From contig NZ_CAMLDX010000102.1 of the NCBI RefSeq assembly GCF_946478885.1, positions 1 to 12,081 on the forward strand: 12,081 bases of DNA, read 5' to 3'. The DNA comes from an uncultured Bacillus sp. GTDB lineage: Bacteria; Bacillota; Bacilli; Bacillales_B; DSM-18226. Shown in pieces: positions 1 to 5,278 of this stretch. The notes beneath the pieces were generated by a model. It was not told the origin of the DNA and searched no databases. It saw only the letters and a program-made list of their open reading frames with translations. Position numbers and translations under genes: made by a program. Within the stretch, counting starts at the first letter, position 1, and the number at the start of each line of letters is the position of its first letter.

Positions 1-52
1 GAGCAACGGCCTTCTAAGCCGTGTGTCAGAGGTTCGAATCCTCTAAGGCGCG
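1..52 (+). tRNA. tRNA-Arg (anticodon TCT), 5' end outside window
   Basis: This is the 3' two thirds of a tRNA. Visible parts are the end of the D stem (GAGC, 1-4), an anticodon stem ACGGC/GCCGT (6-10 with 18-22), the seven-base loop CTTCTAA (11-17) with anticodon TCT at 13-15, a five-base variable loop (23-27), a T arm AGAGG-TTCGAAT-CCTCT (28-44), and the acceptor strand AAGGCGC (45-51) with discriminator G at 52. CCA is not encoded. The anticodon reads the arginine codon AGA. The 5' acceptor strand and most of the D arm lie before position 1. Confidence 0.95.
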
Positions 53-59
53 TAATAGT

Positions 60-90
60 CTTAAATCTGTTAAGCAGATTTAAGTTTTTT
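60..90 (+). terminator. Intrinsic terminator of the tRNA transcript
   Basis: A perfect 10-bp stem CTTAAATCTG (60-69) pairs with CAGATTTAAG (75-84) around a five-base loop and runs straight into six T (85-90). It begins eight bases after the tRNA and should end that transcript. Confidence 0.9.
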
Positions 91-206
91 ATTTTAAAGG
101 GTTTGGTCATAAAGCTAAGGCAATTCTGAAACTGTCCGGGGCATAAATATCCTTAAATATAAAGGAACAGTTCCTATACTGACAATAAAATTAAAACATA
201 CAAAGC

Positions 207-257
207 AAAGGCATAATCAACCATTGGATATCCAGCTGATTGATTACGCCTTTTTTT
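207..257 (-). terminator. Probable two-way terminator downstream of the broken dehydrogenase
   Basis: AAAGGC-A-TAATCAA (207-220) pairs with TTGATTA-C-GCCTTT (240-253) with a single A/C mismatch. The 19-base loop itself contains the palindrome TGGATATCCA (225-234). The plus strand continues into a T run (251-257). The minus strand gives only a broken one (TTTGCTTTG). It sits just past the 3' end of the minus-strand dehydrogenase remnant, so it most likely served that gene, although the better T run faces the plus strand, where no protein gene is seen. Confidence 0.65.
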
Positions 258-290
258 ATTTTCTCCTATTTGCTACTTCACCAGACCTTC

Positions 291-1425
291 TCATTCATTT
301 CCAAATACTCTTCTATAAAGATTCCGCTGTCATGGGCACAGGATTGTTGTCCATATTCGGGGTGAAGCTTTTGGAAATAAGCCTATTTAATTCGGCTAGG
401 GTTGTAATTCCAATTTCCTTCAAAGTGGTACGCATACCCATTTCCTTTTTCATTTCGTTAATCCGGCAAGCTAATGCATTGCTGTCAGCAAAGCCTAGGC
501 GCCGACTGAAAGCCTGTAGCCGTTCGGCTTCAGGACCGTGATGGCTGTTAATTTTCCAAAAAGATGGCAGGGTCAATGCACAAGCCTCACCATGTGGAAT
601 ACCATAATCTTGGGTCAAAGGATAAGAGCATGCGTGGACTCCGGCAGTTTTCGTTAAGTTGAAAGCCAGTCCGGCCATTACAGAAGCTTTACTCATTTTT
701 GCTCTAGCTTCGATATTATCAGGGTTCATGATAAGCGGTCAGCAAATGCTCAAAAACAAGTGATGCGGCCTTCTTAGCTGCCAAATCTGTAATCGGTTGA
801 TGATTTTTCCCGTAAAAGGCTTCAAGAGCATGAGCCAGTATGTCAAGACCACTTGCTGCTGTAACAGCTGAAGGGCAGGATAGCGTTAATTCCGGGTCGA
901 CCAGAGCATAGACCGGGTATAAACTGTCGTTGACCATTAAAGCCTTAACGTCATTTTCCGTGTCAGTTAAGACAGAAGCGGCGGTGACCTCGCTTGCTGT
1001 TCCGGAGGTGGTCGGGGTAGCAATCAGTGGAATGCCTCGTCCTGTCATGGGGTTTTTTTGCGTAAAATAATAATGGGTGTCATGCTCTGTATTTGCAACA
1101 TAGCAGGCTGCCTTGGCACAATCCATGACGGAGCCGCCCCCGATGGCAATGGCAAATTCACATCCGTGCTGGCGAATTGCTTGGAGCAGGCATCCGTATT
1201 ATGTATTGTAGGATTTGGCTGGATGTCTGAAAAAACGGTCATAATCCTGCCATCTGATGTTCTCATAATTTCGTCAGCAATGCCGCTGCGAAGCATGGAT
1301 GGTGTACTGATTAATATTCCTTTTGTTAAATTCATCCTTTTTAAAATATTCGGTAAATTTTTCAGTTTCTCGGCTCTAAAGTCAATTGGAACTGGCTTTA
1401 TATAGAAGAAATTTTCTACTTTTAT
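291..1425 (-). pseudogene. Iron-containing alcohol dehydrogenase, broken by frameshifts
   Basis: The three reading-frame pieces together make one group III (Fe-dependent) alcohol dehydrogenase of roughly normal length (about 380 residues). Piece one holds the N-terminal FYIKPVPIDF and ...QPNPTIHNT. Piece two holds the nucleotide-binding GGGSVMDCAKA, then TPTTSGTASEVT, then GLDILAHALEAF with two expected metal ligands (Asp, His). Piece three holds VHACSYPLTQDYGIPHGEA with the two remaining metal histidines. Frame changes fall near 1186-1200 (one base lost), at about 727-730 (one base gained, ...YHEP|DNIEA...), and probably at 313-322: a stop interrupts MTAES, while the next frame gives NLYRRVFGNE and stops at 291. 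The expected start, behind the ribosome-site-like AAAGGGAAAGG, is now ATA at 1423-1425. A minus-strand TATAAT lies at 1462-1467. Family members reduce aldehydes with NAD(P)H; the SYPLT...IPHG segment recalls phosphonoacetaldehyde reductases, but that is a weak guess. With several lesions the gene is most likely dead, unless the sequence contains errors. Confidence 0.88.
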
Positions 1426-1461
1426 CGAACCTTTCCCTTTTTTTAGTAATATAAAGTCCTG

Positions 1462-1467
1462 ATTATA
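1462..1467 (-). promoter_or_regulatory. Candidate -10 box of the broken dehydrogenase
   Basis: The minus strand reads TATAAT here, about 37 bases before the ATA that stands where the start codon is expected. The place for a -35 box (about 1485-1490) reads TCAGTT, a poor match, and lies just inside the repeat array that begins at 1496. An insertion there could have replaced the original upstream promoter region. This is inference from position only. Confidence 0.4.
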
Positions 1468-1495
1468 GCGGCTGTGCACAAAAAAACTGATATCC

Positions 1496-1576
1496 TGTTA
1501 AAAGTAGCCGATAAATTAGCTAAAGTGGCCGATAAATCAACAAAAGTGGCCGATAAACCGGCGAAAGTAGCCGATT
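1496..1576. repeat. Four 21-bp direct repeats, possible isolated insertion-sequence end
   Basis: The core AAAGT(A/G)GCCGAT starts at 1501, 1522, 1543 and 1564, exactly 21 bp apart. The first three continue with AAA and a variable tail; the fourth diverges after GAT. The array opens with TGTTAAAAGT. Spaced direct repeats behind a TG end resemble the multiple transposase-binding sites at ends of IS21-family elements (from memory, not matched here). No transposase and no mirrored second end were found in the window. On the plus strand the array is also open in frame and would encode KVADKxx heptads ending KVADYYL-stop at about 1585, with only a GTG at 1474 and no clear ribosome site, so translation is doubtful. 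Confidence 0.75.
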
Positions 1577-2067
1577 ATTATCTGTGAAAAAGAAATACCG
1601 GGTACATCACCAGCTTATGCATCTCAGGATATAGGATATAGGAGCCTATCATTTTATTAAACGAAAAGACTCTGTCATTTTCTGATGAAAACCAGCTTTT
1701 TCGGCTGTCAAGAGGATGTTTTTAAGGTGTCATATCATGCTAGCTCCTTTCTGTTTAGACATATAGCTTATTACCGGAAGAGCGACTGCCTAAATTTTTC
1801 CTTTTTATAATAATGTAAGGAAACATATTTGTTCAGCATAGTTAAATAACGACCCGCAGATGGTAATCTGGGGAGAATTGCCGGCATATTCAAGTTCAAA
1901 TTAACGGTTTATTTTAGATATACTAGCTATTATGATGCCTGATCGTAAAATTGAAGCCATCGCCGATTCTTTTTTCGAAAAATAGTGTTATTTGTTCTAT
2001 ATTAGGTCAATTTTCATGTGGTATAGTGAAGGTAACTAACTGCGTTTGACTTGAAGAATGAAGGGCG
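1577..2067. other. Gene-poor stretch, no convincing gene
   Basis: No good reading frame is present. There is a short tandem of GGATATA at about 1628-1641. On the minus strand an excellent ribosome-site-like AAAGGAG (about 1743-1749) is followed by ATG but only a two-codon frame, which looks like the broken start of a lost gene. On the plus strand ATG at about 1932 opens 16 codons (containing DRKIEAIADSFFEK) and then stops. These are best read as remnants. Confidence 0.5.
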
Positions 2068-2286
2068 ATGGGGAAATTGAAAATGAATATGTTATTGATT
2101 CCCGCGAAACGGGGAAGAAAGGGTCATCCTAAGATAACAGTTACTTCTTATAATTGGATTCGCGAGTATGATATTTACGGAAGCTGTTCTGGGATTGTTG
2201 TTCACGAAAACAGTGAACATGAAGAAGAAGGAATTAATCAGGTACTGGAGCAGCTCTTCGCTGAATTAAAAAATAGGAAGAGATAA
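2068..2286 (+). CDS. Possible small protein of unknown function
   Basis: This 72-codon open frame encodes a basic N-terminal half (AKRGRKGHPK), a central segment with NWIREYDIYGSCSG, and an acidic patch followed by a helix-like C-terminus (EEEGINQVLEQLFAELKNRKR). The first ATG has a weak site (GAAGGG, four bases before). The ATG at 2083 (starting MNMLLIP) has GGGGA at a better distance and may be the true start, giving 67 residues. I do not recognise the family. It stands alone in a decayed region, so it may be a fragment or a chance frame, but its composition is more protein-like than that of other frames nearby. Confidence 0.35.
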   Translation: MGKLKMNMLLIPAKRGRKGHPKITVTSYNWIREYDIYGSCSGIVVHENSEHEEEGINQVLEQLFAELKNRKR

Positions 2287-2311
2287 GCCGAGGACACATC
2301 CACAGCGTAAT

Positions 2312-2360
2312 ATAAGGGGACGATTCGGGTAAAAGTAGATGCCGGGGAAAGTCCCTTTAT
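2312..2360. repeat. 10-bp inverted repeat with 29-base loop
   Basis: ATAAGGGGAC (2312-2321) pairs with GTCCCTTTAT (2351-2360); the only non-Watson-Crick pair is one G-T. No T run follows, so a terminator is unlikely. It could be an end of a REP-like or small mobile element, which I cannot establish from one copy. Confidence 0.45.
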
Positions 2361-2456
2361 GAATGAGACGGGAGGACAGACATCTTCTCGCTTTTGGGGG
2401 ACATGCGGGGAGGTCTGTTTATCCAAAGATTGGGGGTATCATTCTATCACACGGGT

Positions 2457-2616
2457 TCATTCGGTGTGCCCTGACTCCATCCTTGCAAGACCCTCCTTTG
2501 GAATTGTCTTATTATTATCTTCGATTTCCAGTTCAACCTCAGCAAATTTGAATTTCAATATGGCAATGTCAGTCAGTTGATAGCAAAAATAAAAAATTTC
2601 TATCCTCGATTTTCAT
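2457..2616 (-). pseudogene. Frameshifted small-protein remnant, unknown function
   Basis: A strong ribosome-site sequence (GGAGGGAGGA) directly precedes ATG at 2616. The frame MKIEDRNF... stops after 15 codons at 2569. A neighbouring frame, reachable by slipping in the run of six T on the minus strand (about 2592-2597), continues as YQLTDIAILKFKFAEVELE and on to a stop at 2457. Joined, they would make a charged protein of about 54 residues. I do not recognise it. It may be a dead small gene. Confidence 0.4.
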
Positions 2617-2718
2617 TCCTCCCTCCGCTTGGTTATCATAAATGCTTCGACCGCTCCAGCCTTTCAATGGTATCTCCTTGTCAAAATTTCCATACATAGT
2701 AGATATAAAAAATATCCT

Positions 2719-2836
2719 GTTTGATCCATGGGGATGGTTCCTAGAATTCATTTGGTCCCGTATCATGCCCAGGGGTGTTTTGTAACATCATACAGGAACT
2801 AAGTGAACTGCAGGAACCATCCTCACACTCCAAACA
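2719..2836. repeat. Long imperfect inverted repeat
   Basis: The segment 2732-2766 (GGATGGTTCCT...GTATCAT) pairs with 2787-2822 (ATCATAC...AGGAACCATCC) around a 20-base centre. The outermost 11 bases are perfect; the inside has scattered mismatches and one gap. A further block TGTTTG/CAAACA extends pairing outward to about 2719 and 2836. Translated outward, the arms read MNSRNHPH (minus) and (V/M)NCRNHPH (plus). It could fold as a hairpin or cruciform, or be two diverged copies of the start of one gene. Confidence 0.6.
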
Positions 2837-3411
2837 AATTGGAGAATCATGATGACTGCAGCAGACGAAAGCAAAAAAAGCAGAAGCATATCTCTATTTT
2901 AAGAAACATATTGTTTATAAAGCAAAGGCCTGTGGGAATAGCGGCAGCGGGTTTTGGTCAGTATGAACAGCGTGTGCTCTGCAGACGAATCACAATTTTT
3001 AAGCCCCATCATCCATAAAAAAAGTAGCTTGCCAGCAGACTAGAGTAGGGAAGAATCAATGGAGAAGCATTAAAATTTTTTTGGAAAAAAGACGGAAAAT
3101 TAAAAAAATTTAAATCACAAATGCACCACTCAGGCATATCGCTGAATAATGTCTCGATATCCCATGCAACTATTGCAAAAAATGATATACGTAAATCATA
3201 ACAAATTTAGTTTGCTGTTGTCTAATCTTTTTTTGAAAATCAACTTTTCCAAAGAAGCAGAAAGCTAATGGGTACTATTAAAACTAAAGGTTATTGAGGA
3301 GCGTCATTTGCTTTCCAAAGCCATCTAAGTCTTTTGTTCAGGATAAAAATTTCTCCTAATGTATAAGAAACTCTAACACACTGGTCGATAGCTGGCATCA
3401 GGCTTCAAGCC

Positions 3412-3441
3412 GTCACAGTACCTTAGCAGCTATGCTATAAT
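3412..3441 (+). promoter_or_regulatory. Sigma-A type promoter with extended -10
   Basis: TATAAT at 3436-3441 is preceded by TGC, giving the extended form TGnTATAAT. A partial -35 (GTCACA, 3412-3417) lies 18 bases upstream. Transcription would begin near 3448, with a very short leader before the ribosome site of the membrane protein gene. Confidence 0.75.
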
Positions 3442-3460
3442 GATTTGGGGGTAGAAATTT

Positions 3461-4192
3461 ATGGAGTGGTTTGGCAGAAGTAATCGATCTTTTGATTTTA
3501 ATCTTTTTTCAGGGAGCCATTTTGCGGTAATAGCAGTATTTCTCATTATCTCTGTTTTTATTTTTCTGAATAGAAAGAATTCAACAGGTGAAAATTGGAG
3601 AAAAGCAGAAATAGGTGCAGCCATTTCGCTGATCACCATCGAAATAGTGTATCATATATGGATGCTTGTGAATGGTAGCTGGACACTGAGTCATTCCATT
3701 CCGTTAGAGCTATGCAATATCAGCCTTATACTTTGTGTATTATTGCTTTTAACGAGGGAAAAAATCATCTTTGAAATCTTATTTTTTACGGCTATCCTAG
3801 GTGCATCACAAGCTATCTTTACACCTGCTTTATCCTATGATTTTCCGCATTTCCGTTTTTTTCATTTTTTCTATGCACATATGATGGTGATCTGGGTCAC
3901 TCTTTATTTCACATGGTCACATGGCTATTATCCGACATTTAAGTCAGTCTTGAAATTAATTGTTTTTCTTAATATCCTTCTTCCTATCGTTCTGTTAGTC
4001 AATCAGCTTACGAATGGAAATTACTGGTTTCTAAGACATAAACCAGAAGGTCCCAGTTTATTAGATGCACTTGGACCGTATCCTTGGTATATCTTTTCAC
4101 TTGAAGGCCTGCTCGTGTTCCTTAGCTTAATTGCATGGCTGCTGTTTCGAAATTGGGGAAGGACTTACCCACATTCCCAAAAGCAGCTTTGA
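3461..4192 (+). CDS. YwaF-like (TIGR02206 / TMEM164 family) integral membrane protein
   Basis: This 243-residue protein has about seven membrane helices (roughly 20-36, 50-70, 82-97, 101-121, 134-152, 163-183 and 208-229) and little soluble sequence. The segment HSIPLELCNIS (78-88) and the His-rich FRFFHFFYAHMMV (131-143) match the TIGR02206 pattern that includes Bacillus YwaF and is distantly related to eukaryotic TMEM164. TMEM164 is reported to be an acyltransferase using a cysteine; Cys85 here lies in the corresponding LPLxxC-like motif, with His135 and His140 as possible partners. The bacterial role is not established. ATG at 3461 has GGGGG nine bases upstream and the promoter directly before. 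It is transcribed alone, with a long spacer after it. Confidence 0.88.
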   Translation: MEWFGRSNRSFDFNLFSGSHFAVIAVFLIISVFIFLNRKNSTGENWRKAEIGAAISLITIEIVYHIWMLVNGSWTLSHSIPLELCNISLILCVLLLLTREKIIFEILFFTAILGASQAIFTPALSYDFPHFRFFHFFYAHMMVIWVTLYFTWSHGYYPTFKSVLKLIVFLNILLPIVLLVNQLTNGNYWFLRHKPEGPSLLDALGPYPWYIFSLEGLLVFLSLIAWLLFRNWGRTYPHSQKQL

Positions 4193-4237
4193 ATCAGGTG
4201 AAAGGTTGATACCGATTGTGGGAAGCTTTCAAGCAGA

Positions 4238-4510
4238 ATGCCATTGTATGCCTTTCATTGCGGACAGGCTTACTGGGAACAGTCGATTTGTATGAATATC
4301 GAGCTTGACATTAGAAGCTCCTATATTTCCATTGCAAATGTAACGAGTGCAGTTCTCATGTTGTATATTCGGATGTTATCTTGGATTAAGGAAAGGCTTT
4401 CTATTTTATTGGCGGCTTTTCACATGTTTTTCATCACGATACAGGCTGCTTTTGACCAGCTCCAAGAAAATCCTGGGAGTTCCCAGCAATTGAAAAGGCG
4501 CCTGTCCTAA
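4238..4510 (+). CDS. Doubtful small open frame of unknown function
   Basis: A 90-codon frame; the more protein-like part starts at the ATG at 4292 (MNIELDIRSSYISIANVTS...), with a hydrophobic helix-like stretch (LSILLAAFHMFFITIQAAF) and a polar tail ending at the stop 4508-4510. Neither start has a good ribosome site. The last codons form the left arm of a perfect hairpin. No family is recognised and it may be a chance frame. Confidence 0.22.
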   Translation: MPLYAFHCGQAYWEQSICMNIELDIRSSYISIANVTSAVLMLYIRMLSWIKERLSILLAAFHMFFITIQAAFDQLQENPGSSQQLKRRLS

Positions 4511-4523
4511 TAACAGGCGCCTT
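4495..4523 (+). terminator. Strong GC-rich hairpin, terminator-like but without T run
   Basis: AAGGCGCCTGT (4495-4505) pairs perfectly with ACAGGCGCCTT (4513-4523) around a seven-base loop. CTTCTGG follows, so the T run of an intrinsic terminator is missing. It could still block transcription or stabilise the 3' end of the membrane protein mRNA. A smaller palindrome CTGGGA-GT-TCCCAG lies just before it (4473-4486). Confidence 0.5.
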
Positions 4524-4709
4524 CTGGCGTTGCGGCAATGGACCGGACGACCACATTCATCCGTTTAGCTTCAAGGCATATCCATCGACTTATGCAATTA
4601 GCTCATCGCTTTACCACTATAACATCACTCAATCGGAATAACAAGTATATTTTTTTGCATAAAAGCAGAAGAGCGGTGAATTAGATTTGACGTTCTTACA
4701 TGATTCTTT

Positions 4710-4807
4710 TTAAATAATCGCGCTCACAATCCCGATCAAAATAAACAGACCAAAAAATTCACTTTTACCATCAAGATGACAACAAACGCGAGTGCGGCTG
4801 ATTCCAT
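4710..4807 (-). pseudogene. Remnant of a membrane protein C-terminus
   Basis: Reading the minus strand from 4807 gives MESAALAFVVILMVKV. Shifting frame at about 4757-4763 gives SEFFGLFILIGIVSAII and a stop at 4710-4712. Joined, this looks like the last helix and a half of a transporter-like protein with one frameshift. Nothing upstream on the minus strand continues it, so most of the gene is gone. The family cannot be named. Confidence 0.35.
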
Positions 4808-4882
4808 TAGGTCGTCGGTATGGGGATTCGATCATTTCATTCGAACAAATGGCAGCGTAGCTTATCAAATAAATTTTGGCAT

Positions 4883-4920
4883 AAAAAAGGCATTGTTAAC
4901 AAACATAGATTAACAAGGCC
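4883..4920 (-). terminator. Minus-facing intrinsic terminator with no clear gene
   Basis: GGCCTTGTTAA (minus, 4920-4910) pairs with TTAACAATGCC (4899-4889) with one mismatch and a ten-base loop, followed on the minus strand by six T (4888-4883). It would stop transcription coming leftward from beyond 4920, yet no credible minus-strand gene lies between it and the NagZ-like gene. It may be a leftover of a lost gene, or it may protect against antisense transcription. Confidence 0.6.
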
Positions 4921-4971
4921 TGGAAAAAGAACATGATACATGTAGTGTATAAAAAATAAAGGGTTGAGTCG

Positions 4972-5214
4972 ATGATTTTGATAATCATTTTCACTTATTT
5001 TTTCATCATCGTTTGCAACGCCTGTCATGCAAATGCCGGATTTCAGGATCCGAATGGTTTGTCCCAGATACTACGTTTCCTCAAGGAACCTGTTAACAGC
5101 TCATCAATGGAGCAACTTTTTCATTCAAGAAATGACGGCAGGAGCGGAAACATCCACTCTGGAATCATTAATCATCCGATACAAAATATCCATCCCTCTT
5201 TACCTTATGTATAA
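4972..5214 (+). CDS. Possible short secreted peptide, perhaps frameshifted
   Basis: An 80-codon frame opens with a strongly hydrophobic segment (MILIIIFTYFFIIVCNACHA) that resembles a signal peptide with a possible cut after AHANA-like residues near 20-22. GGG lies eight bases before the ATG. The remainder is polar and low in distinctive features. A second frame (5027-5263) overlaps it and reads more like protein in its later part (WSNFFIQEMTAGAETSTLES), stopping 15 bases before the NagZ-like start, so a frameshift between the two is possible. No family is recognised. Confidence 0.28.
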   Translation: MILIIIFTYFFIIVCNACHANAGFQDPNGLSQILRFLKEPVNSSSMEQLFHSRNDGRSGNIHSGIINHPIQNIHPSLPYV

Positions 5215-5215
5215 T
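5210..5215 (+). promoter_or_regulatory. Candidate -10 box for the NagZ-like gene
   Basis: TATAAT lies 63 bases before the start codon at 5279. The region 17 bases upstream (TATCCA) is a poor -35 match, so the promoter would be weak or need an activator. It overlaps the doubtful peptide frames. Confidence 0.35.
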
Positions 5216-5278
5216 AATGATAGAGGGGGATTTAACAAAAAGCAGGGGGTCACAGTAACCTGACAAGGAGGGTTGAAC

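Larger units (their letters stand above)
2287..3411. other. Decayed gene-poor region with remnants and inverted repeats
   Basis: About 1.1 kb without a convincing intact gene. It holds a 10-bp inverted repeat (2312-2360), a minus-strand frameshifted coding remnant (2457-2616), a long imperfect inverted repeat (2719-2836), and short plus-strand coding-like pieces between 2803 and about 3050 in several frames (for example MMTAADESKKSRSISLF). A near-palindrome ATGAT-a-TACGTA-a-ATCAT lies at 3182-3199. GAGGAG at about 3297 precedes a six-codon frame beginning TTG, again like the broken start of a gene. The rest shows nothing I can name. Confidence 0.5.
4193..5278. other. Second gene-poor stretch between membrane protein and NagZ-like gene
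   Basis: About 1.1 kb holds only doubtful or broken coding pieces. These are a possible plus-strand frame (4238-4510), a strong hairpin (4495-4523), a minus-strand membrane-protein tail (4710-4807), a minus-facing terminator without a clear gene (4883-4920), and a possible secreted peptide frame (4972-5214). Each is given separately. Confidence 0.5.

Noticed and set aside
171..186. Palindrome AGGAACAGTTCCT
   Set aside because: The half-sites are one base apart, not four as in a LexA-type box, and no gene start lies close enough to make it an operator.
1496..1576. CRISPR array
   Set aside because: The period is only 21 bp with 6-9 bp variable parts, far too short for repeat plus spacer, and no cas gene is present.
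2803..3018. 71-codon plus-strand frame starting GTG (NCRNHPH...)
   Set aside because: Only the first dozen codons show protein-like behaviour; the rest is rich in K/R/Q with no site or family likeness, so it is described under the inverted repeat.
3173..3201. Possible promoter TTGCAA...TCATAA over a near-palindrome
   Set aside because: The -10 match is poor and no gene follows within 250 bases.
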